Both the position numbers and the translations under genes were made by a program. Under the pieces are notes generated by a model, which was given only the letters and a program-made list of their open reading frames with translations, did not search any database and was not told where the DNA came from. This document shows, piece by piece, positions 12,701 to 20,452 of a DNA stretch of 64,000 nucleotides (position 1 is the stretch's first letter; the number at the start of each line of letters is the position of its first letter). The DNA comes from Imbricaverruca yamaguchii (lineage: Eukaryota > Arthropoda > Thecostraca > Neoverrucidae), in NCBI GenBank assembly GCA_034440575.1, contig JAOTOL010001620.1, positions 1,707,001-1,771,000 on the forward strand, written 5' to 3'.

Positions 12701-15700
12701 TACTTCGAGAGGACTCGCGATGATGTCTAGTAAGTCATCATCGGACAGTTGTTGCGTCAAGGGCGGCTCGGTTATCGCCTCATTACACCAATCAATCAGC
12801 TCCATGATGCTGTTTGCCCCCATATTCACTTTTGGAAGCTTGAACTTCCGCACTTCGTCAGTATCACTATCGACTTGAGTTATGCGACACTGCTGGATTT
12901 GAGTGACTGCCCTTTCCCGTGTGGCTTGATCTTGGCCCGCTGCCATTGCTAGCAGTACTGCCTCAGGGTGACACCAGTAGCTGTTGCGCTGCATTACCGG
13001 CTGCACCATGGCCGCTATCTCAGGTCGCAAACTTTTGAGAAGTTGCACGCTGTGCAGCGCATTGCCAGGACCGTCAGAACATTTCCAGTTCTTCTTGATG
13101 CAGAACCACATGGGAGTATAGTAGCACACGATGAACTCCGCTAGCATTCTCACACTGCCTGATGGCTGTTCGGTTGATATGTAGAGCCGGAGAATTCGCG
13201 CCGCCAGAGTCAGCCACCTGGAGTGGTTTAGTGGACCGATCTTCATTTTCGCAGTTCGGTCTGAGATACTGGACACTACGCGCCAGACTGTACAGAATAG
13301 TCTGATCTGAACTTAGGTCACTGAGAATCTCCTGCGTCATTTCTGAAACATTTCCGCCATCGATTGGCTCAAAATCGACCACTGGCAAGGTTTCTACTGC
13401 GCCTGCAGCAGCCCGGCCAATCAGCCCACTAAACGACTGGGTCCTGTTGTGACTCCATCTAACTGGCTAAATACTGCACGAAGATTAAGTTCATTTGCAT
13501 GAAGTTGGCACACAAACCAGTGGACGGGGCGTTTTTGTCCGAGCTCAAACAAACGGATAACACCACCTTTTTGGCCAGTATTAACTCTCGTGCCGCCACA
13601 GCCAAGCACAGAAACATCCGCACCAAACTCATATGCCACGGCGTTCAGGTCCTGAAAAATGTCCTCCGCTTTCCCAGTCTGTGGGGTAAAATGTCCTAAA
13701 TGTGCACTGTCTGGCTCGGATACAACCACAATGTGCTCTTCCGTCTTCTTTGAACTGGCTGTCACAAGCATGTCGTCTTTTCTACCATCGAAGTAGAGAC
13801 CAGATACACGACCTGCATGGTCCTCATTGCTCTGGGCTACTACCTCTCTTCTAATCCGATCTCTTGCTCGCCATACTTTTTTGCTATCCACTATGCAGTC
13901 CATATCGTCAGAAGCGATCCGACCAATGTCCACTTGGAAACCGCTTATGATCGCAGCACACGCACGATTAGACACTCCGTACCGATCTGCTGCTAGAGCC
14001 GTATTTAGCAGTTCGTCTGTGTTACTGTTCACCATATACTCTGACTCATTGACTACAGATGTGAGCGATGATGAATCTGTGGCAGAATCTTGGTCTGAAT
14101 TAGAATCTAGATGGGCCATTCCAGAAGGTCCCGGTTGTGGTGATGTGACTCTCTCGGCGGTCAGACGCCTCCTTTCGTCCATGGCGCGTCGACGAGTGGT
14201 TTCACGGATATCTGCGGTGCCGATTTGCATTTGGCGAGGTCCTCTCTGGTCTTGGACAAAGGGAAACTCCATTCGTGGCACTTTGTCGGCCATCGCACAT
14301 TTGCAGCTATCGATATCAGCACATTTTCGCGATATCGCGATATCACATTTCAGCACATCGATATCAGATATCAGCACGGCTCGTGTCGCCCTCGTTAATA
14401 GGTTGCCCCTACTGCTGATAATCCCAGTTTCCCTTGAAACTTGAGTAACTAAAAGGAACAGGAGACTTGGATTTACTAATAAAACATGGATGTATGGCAT
14501 ATTTTGCATATTTTGTGTCGTTAGTGCGTACGCAATTTATTCGAATGATGATTCATAGCACTGGGAAAGGTGGAGCACAGACAAAGGAAAGTGGAGCGAT
14601 CAGTCCTTCAGTGAATTTTAATCTTTACAATCAGATAAATCCCGGCTCCCCTGATCTGTTTTTGAATTACCAGAATCCATTCATAAGTCATCCACAGCAC
14701 CGACTGCCGCCTTTTTCGTCACAGCGCTGCGGCGGCGCTCCGACGGCAGCCGACGCGTGGTGTTAGATGCCAATCGCAACGAAGCGCCATCACTGGAGAC
14801 TTCAACGCCGGGCGCCCGGCAAATTTGTTTCTTTATCGGCCTGTCGCATATTTTGTTTATTGTTTGATTTCGATTTGGTTTCGACCACAGGGTTTTTTTA
14901 GGTGATCTGCACGATAATTTCACTAAGCATAAGACAAACCGTTCAGGCGACACACCCTATTATATAGACATCGAGCGAGATGGAGCTCACTCTCTCTTAC
15001 TGACTGGACGCCGGGGCTTGCGCCCGAACAGTTCGCTGCAGGGTGACTGGCCGGTGGCCAACCGCCCGGGCTAACCATTTGAGGTATGTCTGAGACTGAC
15101 TGTCTGAAATCGCTGTGACTGTTAAGAGGTAATCTTGTGAGATGAGAGTATGTTTGGTGACCGGTCTGTGTGCAAGTTAGAGATGGTGTGTGAACGCTGT
15201 TAACAAGAGATTGAGATGATGTGTCAGGCCGAGATGTGTGAAAACTTCAATGCGTACATGTGTGATATGGCCTGTTGAAGTATGCATGCAGATATTGAAC
15301 CTCTCTGTGCCAAACGAAGTTATCTGCGTTAATCAAGGCTGATTCACTAATTTGTCTACCACGCTGCACTATTGGAAACTGGAATATCTATCGCTATTTA
15401 ATTGCTAATTAAATGCGCATATGTTGCTGGATTTTGTGGTGCCGTCAAGAGACGAGTTGGAATCAGAGCTCTGAGATGGAGAGTTTTTGAAATTATACCC
15501 GGGGTTCTAAAAATCACAAATGTCGATGTCCTATAGTCTATTCACATGCCAAATGGAAGTGTAGCCAACATGTTGCGAAAATGTCTGACAAGGCTCTGGG
15601 GGAGCAAAACTTCCCTACATGAAGACGTGCAGACGCAAGTGACATTAAACAGAAGAACGACATAAAATTTTCGTTTCGCATCCATACCAAGTATAAATCC

Positions 15701-18700
15701 TAAGTGAATGTATTCTATTTCTTCTTGACTTACAGAACAGTCTGTGCCAATCTACCAACACCTACCAACATCTACCACCAGCACATTGAAGCAACGTTTG
15801 TAATGAGCCATCACATGGAGCCGGGTAGACTGATTTCATGGTGTCAATCAAAATGCTGTCTAATGTTTCGTACAAGGAATGGATGGTCTAATCGTGCGTA
15901 GTCAAAGGCAGCTTCACACATTTGTCTTTCGGAACCTCTCCATTGGCAGCATAGAAGTTCGGTGGATATTTTTGAATGATCCAAGCGGTTCTCTTGGATC
16001 ACTGAAAAATGAAAACACCCGGCTCGGGCACAAACCGTGATTACGACAGACGTGGCATATCACCGACATATTGCTCTTCCATGTTGTGTATTAGCAATGT
16101 CCCGTATTTAGACTAGGAAGCCAATATAGCACATATTGACAGCTCAACTAACCTGACTTCGCCCACAGAGGTCCGTTCAAGTTGAAAAGTCAATTTAGAG
16201 GTTACCTCACATAAATTGGCCAAGGTCGGTGATTTTCGACGACGCAAATATCACGATCGCCTACGAGACTGACACCAACATATTTATGCACCATATATAG
16301 CCGATGTAGGAACACGTAGGCACTCCATATTTTGTAGCCCTGGCCCAAGTGCTTCTTCCCTATCCAAAATATTTGCCAGGGACAGGAACTGCCCCTCTCC
16401 TGTTAGTGAAGAACACGACTGTGATCAGTAGGCTGTTGAGCTAGTCAACCACCCAATGATTATGTGACCCCGATCGTGGTCGGCCACACTGTGGCTGGCG
16501 GTGCAGCATAGTTGACTTGGTAGTCCAAGAAGCTTGATTGGCCTAGCTACGTTAAATCGCACGTGCACACAGCTACATATACTGATGCACACATTGCAGC
16601 TATCAGGTGGGGTCGGCGGTCGCGACCTGACCCCGACACTCCCTTGACGTGGGTCTGACCTTGGATGGCTGGCACGGGAACAGTGAGCGCGAACAGCAGC
16701 GGTTTCTTGTGTTGGTTCGATAAGTGCAAGATGAGCACAGGATTCTGCACATAAGTCTCGGCGAGCACGGCGCCGCCCTTGACACGCGCCAGGGCGTACA
16801 TGTCGGCCTCGTGCCGCTGCCGGAAGTAGCTGGCGCCCATCCGGTCCATGAACGCCACCGCCTCCGGGCTCCTCACGAGGGCCGGTCCGATCTCGCCCTG
16901 CCGGCCGGGCAAGTCCGACTCACGACGTCGCACATCTGAGCAGCTTCCGAGCCGGCAGCGTGGCGATGATTTCGCAGCAGTACAGTCCGGAACAGCCGGA
17001 CACAGTCGCAGGTCTATTGAGCGTCTGACGAGCCCCATGAAGCCAGTCAGAGATGCAAAAGTATCCATCGGAGAAGTGCGCAGTCCTGCTTCGGATCAGC
17101 ACAGGTCATACACCCGATTGGCAAGCCCCCGGTCGACGACACCTGCCCATGTGTCCACTGCTTGTCAGTTAGTTGGTTAGTTATTTGGGCTGTAGGGTGC
17201 ATCGAGCAAGCTGATCACATAGCGCCGATCAAGCTGCTTGTCGGACCGCCGCAACCGGATCCTAGGAAAAAGGAGTTCCTGAGGTCAAAGTACATCACGG
17301 TAGGCCTCGAGCCATCGTTTGCACAATTCACAACACCGAAACGTCCCTTCAGAACAAAGCACACCGGCGTTAATGTCAGCCAACTGGGAGATTGCCAGTG
17401 CGGGGACGGATAACCAAGGACCGACTATGTCAAGTACTCGGCACCGGTCACATCCACACTGCCCCGGCTGCCGGCCACACTGCCGGTCACACCCACACTG
17501 CCCCGGCTGCCGGCCACACCCACACTACCCCGGCTGTCGGCCACACCCACACTGCCCCGGCTGCCGGCCACGCCCACACTGCCCCGGCTGCCGGCCACAC
17601 CCACACTGCCCCGGCTGCCGGCCACACCCACACTGCCCCGGCTGCCGGCCACACCCACACTGCCCCGGCTGCCGGCCACACCCACACTGCCCCGGCTGCC
17701 GATCACACCCACACTGCCCCGACTGCCGGCCACACCCACACTGCCCCGGCTGCCGGCCACACCCACACTGCCCCGGCTGCCGGCCACACTCACACTGCCC
17801 CGGCTGCCGGCCACACCCACACTACCCCGGCTGCCGGTCACACACACACTGCCCCGGCTGTCGGCCACACCCACACTGCCCCGGCTGCCGGCCACACCCA
17901 CACTGCCCCGGCTGCCGGCCACACCCACACTGCCCCGGCTGCCGGCCACACCCACACTGCCCCGGCTGCCGGCCACACCCACACTGCCCCGGCTGCCGGC
18001 CACACCCACACTGCCTCAGCTCCCGGCCACACCCACACTGCCCAGGCTGCCGGCCACACCTGCCGGCCACACCTACACTGCCCCGGCTGCCGGCCACACC
18101 CACACTGCCCCGGCTGCCGACCACACCCACACTGCCCCGGCTGCCGGCCACACTGCCGGTCACACCCACACTGCCCCGGCTGCCGGCCACACTGCCGGTC
18201 ACACCCACACTGCCCCGGCTGCCGGCCACACTGCCGGTCACACCCACACTGCCCCGGCTGCCGGCCACACACACACTGCCCCAGCTGCCGGCCACACGCA
18301 CACTGCCCCGGCTGCCGGCCACACCCACACTGCCCCGGCTGCCGGTCACACCCACACTGCCCCGGCTGCCGGCCACACTGCCGGTCACACCCACACTGCC
18401 CCGGCTGCCGGCCACACACACACTGCCCCAGCTGCCGGCCACACACACACTGCCCCGGCTGCCGGCCACGCCCACACTGCCCCGGCTGCCGGCCACACCC
18501 ACACTACCCCGGCTGTCGGCCACACCCACTCACCACGGTGAAGAAGAGCAGGACGTCGCGCTGTCGCGAGTCGCGCACCAGCCGTCGCATGGCGTGGCCG
18601 GCGTCCATCGACATCCAGCCGGAGAGCAGGGCTTGCCCCTGCAGCCGCCCGGTGATCGGGTGCACCACCACCAGGAACAGGCCGCGACCCTGCGCGTTGG

Positions 18701-18752
18701 TCGGGTCGGTGGTGCTCGGGTGGTCTCGCGGGTCGACCGAGTGCCACCACGT
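585..18752 (-). CDS. POMGNT1-like: POMGNT1-like O-mannose beta-1,2-GlcNAc transferase gene (ten exons, both ends missing)
   Basis: Joined exons, in transcript order: 18752-18534, 16897-16660, 10650-10523, 9956-9886, 9274-9151, 6354-6215, 3522-3409, 1965-1881, 1481-1291, 792-585. They total 1,518 nt (506 codons). Every junction is AG/GT and every phase matches, which is strong evidence for one gene. Family knowledge: POMGNT1 is a Golgi type II membrane enzyme that adds GlcNAc to O-linked mannose, classically on dystroglycan. The order matches: a stem carbohydrate-binding (FAM3/ILEI-like) domain in the first two exons, a Cys-rich linker ([12 protein letters not shown]), then a GT13-type catalytic domain. 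The metal-site motif LEEDLE is intact, as are [21 protein letters not shown] and RECIIPD. The membrane-anchor exon and the final C-terminal exon are not identified; the last exon should lie left of position 1. Whether the acceptor is dystroglycan in this animal is unknown. Confidence 0.9.
860..1065. repeat. Tandem repeat, GGGGAATC/AGACGGACTCTGTG units
   Basis: Units of about 30-65 bp carry ACGGACTCTGTGGGG and CGGCCGACAGCAG. It sits ~70 bp intronic of the acceptor of the 585-792 exon. On the gene strand each unit contains CCCCACAGAG, which resembles a 3' splice site. Confidence 0.8.
1291..1481 (-). CDS. POMGNT1-like: POMGNT1-like exon 9 seen
   Basis: 191 nt between CTTTGACAG and GTAAGTAG. It encodes [19 protein letters not shown], then [15 protein letters not shown] and [16 protein letters not shown] and R.CIIPD.SR.YHFGI are the catalytic-domain C-terminal motifs of POMGNT1. 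The 30-bp array abuts the acceptor on its intron side. Confidence 0.92.
1505..1800. repeat. 30-bp minisatellite, ~9-10 units
   Basis: The core GTGGCAGGTCACAATGCCAC recurs every 30 bp. Because 30 is divisible by three, the array is open in several frames (for example [10 protein letters not shown], and a Cys-rich repeat on the other strand). It directly abuts the 1291-1481 exon acceptor. Confidence 0.92.
1881..1965 (-). CDS. POMGNT1-like: POMGNT1-like exon 8 seen
   Basis: 85 nt between TTTACTGCAG and GTATGG. After the split Arg it reads [15 protein letters not shown], then [16 protein letters not shown] and the K/EWP motif are family hallmarks. Phase is 2 in, 0 out. Confidence 0.92.
2225..3410. 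repeat. 74-bp minisatellite split by a LINE insertion
   Basis: Copies start TTTGGATGTGAAATAAGG at 2231, 2305 and 2379, and again at 3300 and 3374, exactly 74 bp apart within each block. The block between 2396 and about 3237 is a LINE. The unit carries GGACTACCGGTAGAGCAGGG, the complement of the exon-7 end plus its 5' splice site (CTCTACCG|GTAG). The array therefore arose by amplifying an exon-intron junction, or was captured by it. Confidence 0.93.
2396..3237 (-). mobile_element. 5'-truncated non-LTR retrotransposon (CR1/L2/Jockey-type), 3' end with (TCTG)n tail
   Basis: On the minus strand the frame from about 3237 to 2578 is open. It shows the post-RT thumb/C-terminal pattern of CR1/L2/Jockey-like LINEs: [48 protein letters not shown] and YNSLPPEL. 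A short 3' UTR follows, with AATAAAG directly joined to a (TCTG)n run at 2396-2417, which is a typical microsatellite 3' tail. Reverse transcriptase palm and endonuclease are absent, as expected from 5' truncation. It is inserted inside the 74-bp array. Confidence 0.88.
3409..3522 (-). CDS. POMGNT1-like: POMGNT1-like exon 7 seen
   Basis: 114 nt between GTGGTCAG and GTAGCC. With the preceding AG it reads [15 protein letters not shown], then [13 protein letters not shown] and DPALLY(R). Family knowledge: 'S.SAWNDQGYE....DPALLYR' is one of the best conserved POMGNT1 stretches. The last ~15 exon bases and the donor are themselves part of the 74-bp tandem repeat that fills the following intron, so the intron holds several extra copies of CTCTACCG|GTAG. 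Confidence 0.92.
3820..4235 (+). pseudogene. Old Penelope-like element fragment (linker plus GIY-YIG start)
   Basis: In three frames the + strand gives [17 protein letters not shown], then [12 protein letters not shown], then [15 protein letters not shown]. This is the order of the PLE linker ('PYFG..S.KL...') and of the GIY-YIG endonuclease start ('VYKF.C..C...YIG.T'). Frameshifts and stops break it. It differs from the PLE that follows, so it is a separate, older insertion. Confidence 0.75.
4255..4318. repeat. Inverted copy of an internal PLE segment
   Basis: This ~64-bp stretch is the reverse complement of 5239-5305. Both contain ATGAACAGGAACACCAACC and CAGACAGAACAAACA. I see one substitution and one 3-base difference. 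It lies just upstream of the RT frame, so the element carries a short inverted repeat between its 5' flank and its RT-endonuclease junction. Confidence 0.9.
4356..5189 (+). pseudogene. PLE reverse transcriptase
   Basis: The 277-residue frame has the PLE RT blocks in order: [19 protein letters not shown], then [13 protein letters not shown] (block A with DVxSLFTNVP), [17 protein letters not shown] (block B), [10 protein letters not shown] (catalytic VDD in block C) and IQFLDVLV. The N-terminus upstream of the first block is missing, as this frame starts mid-protein. The frame ends with two adjacent stops, TAG-TAA, at 5187-5192. Reading one base later gives [14 protein letters not shown], the usual continuation, so a frameshift rather than a true stop is likely. 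Confidence 0.92.
5217..5798 (+). pseudogene. PLE GIY-YIG endonuclease domain
   Basis: In the frame, [19 protein letters not shown] (linker) is followed by [30 protein letters not shown] and [21 protein letters not shown]...C...SYIGATT is the GIY-YIG core; the Arg/His of RRLTMH and the Glu of LESLYTREH are the later catalytic positions. The first ~30 residues are out of frame, since the neighbouring frame at 5190-5300 reads better. So two compensating frameshifts separate RT and endonuclease. Confidence 0.9.
6215..6354 (-). CDS. POMGNT1-like: POMGNT1-like exon 6 seen: metal-site exon
   Basis: 140 nt between GTGGCAG and GTACGGC. The peptide contains [19 protein letters not shown] and [14 protein letters not shown]. 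The EED acidic cluster is the GT13 metal/UDP-GlcNAc site (the DXD equivalent), so this copy keeps the key residues. The acceptor lies in the last unit of the 22-bp CACGTG array, which fills the intron directly upstream. Confidence 0.92.
6359..7053. repeat. 22-bp minisatellite, ~31 units, each with CACGTG
   Basis: The core CCGTGACACGTGCCGGTCAG recurs every 22 bp with few substitutions (CACGTGTCGG and CACGTGCTGG variants; one unit is interrupted at ~6842). Each unit has the palindrome CACGTG (E-box/CLEAR type). The left edge is the 3' splice site of the 6215-6354 exon. Confidence 0.95.
7054..7849. other. Intron sequence; nothing recognised
   Basis: Mixed-composition sequence between two arrays. 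Open frames of 60-85 codons on both strands show no domain motif. Confidence 0.5.
7850..9086. repeat. 34-bp minisatellite, ~36 units
   Basis: GTTCTGGACCGGCCACTGTG recurs at exactly 34-bp spacing, with C/T and A/G variants (GACCAGCCACCGTGG, GACTAGCC). Since 34 is not divisible by three and the unit has no stop on the minus strand, all three minus frames stay open. They form a 34-residue protein-level repeat of three DNA units each. This is not a protein gene, but the long frame does run into the real exon at 9151-9274. Confidence 0.97.
9151..9274 (-). CDS. POMGNT1-like: POMGNT1-like exon 5 seen
   Basis: 124 nt between ACTTTCAG and GTACTAG. The peptide is [15 protein letters not shown], then [20 protein letters not shown] and IKCISQ. 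The family pattern 'L..LL...G.....V.VFIDG...E..DV..LF.....' is plain. The 34-bp array begins ~65 bp into the following intron and does not contain this donor. Confidence 0.9.
9287..9689. other. AT-rich intron; nothing recognised
   Basis: A-rich + strand sequence with short open frames and no motif. Confidence 0.5.
9690..9800. repeat. Short ~33-bp GC-rich repeat, 3-4 units
   Basis: CTGCGGGGGCCGTTCGGCGC and close variants recur about every 33 bp, ~90 bp intronic of the donor of the 71-nt exon. Confidence 0.8.
9886..9956 (-). CDS. POMGNT1-like: POMGNT1-like exon 4 seen: start of catalytic domain
   Basis: A 71-nt exon between CACTTACAG and GTGAGACG. It encodes [20 protein letters not shown] and ALF. 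This is the first beta strand of the GT-A fold, with the 'VP.AV.A.NRP..L' motif shared by MGAT1 and POMGNT1. It ends in phase 2 (AG), and the next exon starts with the G that completes Arg. It is too short to find without the splice reading. Confidence 0.87.
10137..10345. repeat. (TA/TATG)n followed by a (GA/GACA)n microsatellite
   Basis: An ATATATA/TGTATATA run at 10140-10195 passes into a purine run of GAGAGAGAC and GACAGAGA at 10204-10345. Flanked by TGCATG/GATGGATGG runs to ~10400. Confidence 0.95.
10523..10650 (-). CDS. POMGNT1-like: POMGNT1-like exon 3 seen: Cys-rich linker
   Basis: 128 nt between TCAATCAG and GTACGA. The peptide runs ILCPWIK..., then [16 protein letters not shown] and LPLNHEQ. 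The C..W...(R)FC...GYG..C.C pattern is the conserved linker that precedes the catalytic domain in POMGNT1. The DNA transposon at 11805-14959 lies in the ~6-kb intron upstream of this exon. Confidence 0.87.
10651..11796. other. Intron sequence before the DNA transposon; nothing recognised
   Basis: Includes a G/T-rich stretch (11000-11480) with many ATGACAG/GTGTG words. No gene or repeat family recognised. Confidence 0.5.
11805..12105 (+). repeat. Left terminal inverted repeat of the DNA transposon
   Basis: Pairs with 14669-14959. The outer ~25 bp differ more (CACGAAGGACC against CGCCTGAACGG after the shared TAGGGTGTGTC) than the inner 240 bp. Confidence 0.92.
12106..12586. other. Transposon 3' non-coding region
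   Basis: Lies between the left TIR and the end of the coding frames; no motif. An AT-rich tail of the element. Confidence 0.6.
12587..14509 (-). pseudogene. Transposon-encoded protein (RNase-H-like DDE candidate), two frameshifts
   Basis: Three minus-strand frames join end to end: 14509-13421, 13420-~13260 and ~13276-12587. Segments in order: an acidic Ser/Asp-rich N-terminal part, [110 protein letters not shown], and near the end [19 protein letters not shown]. From memory of unnamed proteins widespread in aquatic invertebrates, the third-listed block usually ends in DGR+DD, the GCGGT block usually reads GCDGT, and the last reads HTQ.VER.VK.VTEAS. D...D...E would then be the catalytic triad, with the second Asp replaced by Gly here. 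The frame breaks at ~13420 and ~13265 make this copy non-functional unless they are sequencing errors or introns. Confidence 0.8.
14669..14959 (-). repeat. Right terminal inverted repeat of the DNA transposon
   Basis: Reverse complement of the left repeat with scattered substitutions and small indels near the inner GCGTCCGGCC/GCGTCGGC site. Confidence 0.92.
14968..16546. other. Intron sequence; nothing recognised
   Basis: Mixed sequence between the transposon and the stem-domain exon at 16660-16897. No array and no open frame with a known motif. Confidence 0.5.
16660..16897 (-). CDS. POMGNT1-like: POMGNT1-like exon 2 seen: stem domain, second half
   Basis: 238 nt. It starts in phase 0 after GGCAG and ends with one extra base before GTCAGA. 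The peptide has [14 protein letters not shown], then [18 protein letters not shown], matching the family pattern 'A..FL..LGS.......RD.WAFVG.KGG' at the end of the stem domain. The single trailing G plus the AT that opens the next exon makes GAT (Asp), so the junction reads PAIQ-DILCPW. No array touches this exon. Confidence 0.85.
17158..17242 (-). mobile_element. Headless mini-retroposon (67 bp) with CTGCTTGTC duplications
   Basis: Insert 17167-17233 is flanked by the 9-bp repeat CTGCTTGTC (17158-17166 and 17234-17242). The insert carries TTAGTTATTTGGGC, TGTAGGGTGCATCGA and ATCACATAGCGCC. Strand is set by analogy with the tRNA-headed SINEs, whose tails look alike when both are read on the minus strand. 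Confidence 0.8.
17445..18533. repeat. 27-bp minisatellite, ~38-40 units
   Basis: CCACACTGCCCCGGCTGCCGG recurs mostly every 27 bp, with some units shortened or carrying an inserted CACTGCCGGTCACAC. It is open in several frames on both strands (for example GHTHTAPAA repeats) because 27 is divisible by three. The right edge is the 5' splice site of the 18534-18752 exon. Confidence 0.96.
18534..18752 (-). CDS. POMGNT1-like: POMGNT1-like exon 1 seen: stem domain, first half
   Basis: 219 nt, 73 codons. The core [18 protein letters not shown] and later RDVLLFFTV match the start of the stem (GG/FAM3-like) domain, where a beta strand follows 'QGRG' in the vertebrate enzymes. The donor is GTG|GTGAGT at 18533. 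The acceptor (AG at 18754-18753, before ACGTGG) is my choice and less sure, because the frame stays open upstream to about 18840. The 27-bp minisatellite starts at the donor itself: the first intron bases, GTGAGTGGGTGTGGC, are a variant of the array unit. Confidence 0.75.
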
Positions 18753-18982
18753 CTGCGCGGCACACGCGACGGCGTCGGTCAAGGTCGGGTCATCGGCGCC
18801 GTCAGGGGAGCGGCAGTGGCGGCAGCACGTGACACGCAAACAGTCGCGCTACTTGAGCTAGCGACGTACGAAAGGCGGCCACCAACAGCTTGCTGAAAGG
18901 AAGCTACTGCAGTCCACGGACAATGTGTTGGCTACGTTTCAGAAGGTTACTGCACGTTAATGTTTGTACTCAATATCCTCAG

Positions 18983-19189
18983 ATTTAGCACGGAAAAAGA
19001 AGAACCTTGGGTTCTTTTACGACGCATTCAACCTGTAGGTCACATAGCGTCGCCAACCTCTCATGCGAGTGGTCGCAGGTGGACTCGGTAAATTTCGTCG
19101 GCTGTGAGATTCGAACCCACAATCTTGCGATCAACAGTCCGACGCTCTACCAACTGAGCTATCTCGACCCCTGGAAATTCAGCACGGAA
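18983..19189 (-). mobile_element. tRNA-derived SINE, type 1 (181 bp) with target duplication
   Basis: Insert 18996-19176 between ATTTAGCACGGAA and ATTCAGCACGGAA (12 of 13 match). On the minus strand the head starts GGTCGAGATAGCTCAGTTGG (A box). It has GTTG in the anticodon-loop place and GGGTTCGAATCTC (B box), so it is tRNA-like, closest to tRNA-Asn by anticodon GTT. The tail ends ...GTCGTAAAAGAACCCAAGG. Confidence 0.9.
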
Positions 19190-20021
19190 TACTATGGCGC
19201 CCACCACGGTTGAGAGCATCAAGGCTAATACATGTATTGCCTCGAATACATTCCATGAAGATTATCTCGCATCGCTTCAATTCGCCATGCAGCTGATGAA
19301 CAGTCCTTAGACCGAGGATGACGATGATGAAGAAGATGATATTCGGCTTCGATATGGTACTGAGTACGCCCTCGAGCAACAATTATGTCAGGATCGTCCA
19401 CCGCATGCGCACGATCTAATGGGTAAATGACTTGACCTGCTGCCAAATATTGACAGCATCACACCAGTCAGCCCTGGACGGAAAATCCTACTGAGTTGAC
19501 ATTTGTTGAAATCAAAATATGTTGGATCCTATTCGGACCCGGATCAGATCTCGGCCCTGGCCATCAGAATTCGGTGCGGCTGGAAGCGGGGAAGGGTGGG
19601 ACTGAGTTATCTTGCATACGCCAAGCTGAGCACGTTAGCTTTCAGCGAATTCACCAAACTTCCAGCAGACTTATCAGCCTTCCAGCAGGCTCACCAATCC
19701 TCCAACAGACTCACCAATCCTCCAACAGACTCACCAGCCTTCCATTGACATGCACAGTGGCGTTGCGGTTGTTCGAGGAGATCTCTATTAAGAGGTGTCG
19801 TTGTTTGACGGTTTTCGTCAAGACGTGAGAGCTCCTCTTACCCGGCTCAATAATATCTGCAATATACGCACAAATGTTGGATGAAAAAGCATAGCAATCC
19901 AGCATGGATAATGAATAAGTATGAGCTAAGACTTGTCAGCCGCAATCGCATATGCGGTTGATGTTAAACTACCCATGTAAATGGCATGACTAAAGTTGTT
20001 GCAAGGGATGTTTATATATGA

Positions 20022-20070
20022 CGGGTTGGTTGGTTATTTGGGCTTAGGGGCGCATCGACTGCTTCGGTGG
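20022..20070 (-). mobile_element. Mini-retroposon tail, ends unresolved
   Basis: GGTTGGTTATTTGGGCTTAG and GGGGCGCATCGACTGC match the headless family. No clear flanking repeat was found. Confidence 0.5.
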
Positions 20071-20266
20071 ATAGTAGGTAGTAGCATATAATGGTAAGGC
20101 TCGCTTCGATACCAGTAGCTCAGAGGCGCGGAAACTGTCCGAAAGTTGTTAAGTGTCAAGTCAGTTGTTAAGTCAACTGTCGTGGGGCATTTTGAAGTCG
20201 AACTTTTCATGCAACTTCCATAAGGGCTAAGTACATCATAGGGCTAGTATTCAACTCGTCCAAAGT

Positions 20267-20452
20267 TGTGGGGAGGGGTTGGTTGATTGGTTATTGGTTT
20301 TACGACACATCGACCGTTGAGTCATGTAGCGTCGCCAATCTCACGCCGATTGGTCGCGGGCGAAGAGTAGCGACAGGTGAGACTCGAACCCACCACCTTT
20401 CGACTGTGAGACGAGCAACTTACTAGACTACTCGTCCCCTGTGGAGAGGGGT
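20267..20452 (-). mobile_element. tRNA-derived SINE, type 2 (160 bp) with target duplication
   Basis: Insert 20280-20439 between TGTGGGGAGGGGT and TGTGGAGAGGGGT (12 of 13). The minus-strand head is GGGGACGAGTAGTCTAGTAA, B box GGGTTCGAGTCTC. The tail has CGACGCTACATGACTCAACG and GGTCGATGTGTCGTAAAACC. The head differs from type 1; the central and tail parts are shared. Confidence 0.9.

Larger units (their letters stand above)
11797..14967. mobile_element. DNA transposon with ~290-bp TIRs and 8-bp target duplication (hAT-like ends)
   Basis: The element body is 11805-14959 (3,155 bp). It is flanked on both sides by the perfect 8-bp repeat TTATATAG (11797-11804 and 14960-14967). Ends read TAGGGTGTGTC...GACACACCCTA. 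The inverted repeats extend inward to about 12105 and 14669 with ~90% identity, both including CTGTGGTCGAAACCAAATCG and GCGACAGGCCGATAAAGAAA. An 8-bp duplication and a YAGGG terminus are hAT-superfamily traits (family knowledge); the encoded protein is not a textbook hAT transposase. It lies in an intron of the POMGNT1-like gene, with its own coding strand parallel to the gene. Confidence 0.93.

Noticed and set aside
12587..14509. Calling the transposon protein a P-element or classical hAT transposase
   Set aside because: The 8-bp duplication fits both, but I see no THAP or BED finger and no hATC block, so only 'hAT-like ends' is stated.
17319..18896. Plus-strand His/Pro-rich repeat 'proteins' of ~490-525 codons
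   Set aside because: The 27-bp array read in two frames, antisense to the POMGNT1-like exon at 18534-18752.
18983..19189. A true tRNA-Asn gene on the minus strand
   Set aside because: A and B boxes are present but the cloverleaf 3' half does not pair. The sequence continues into a shared SINE tail, and target duplications flank the whole unit.
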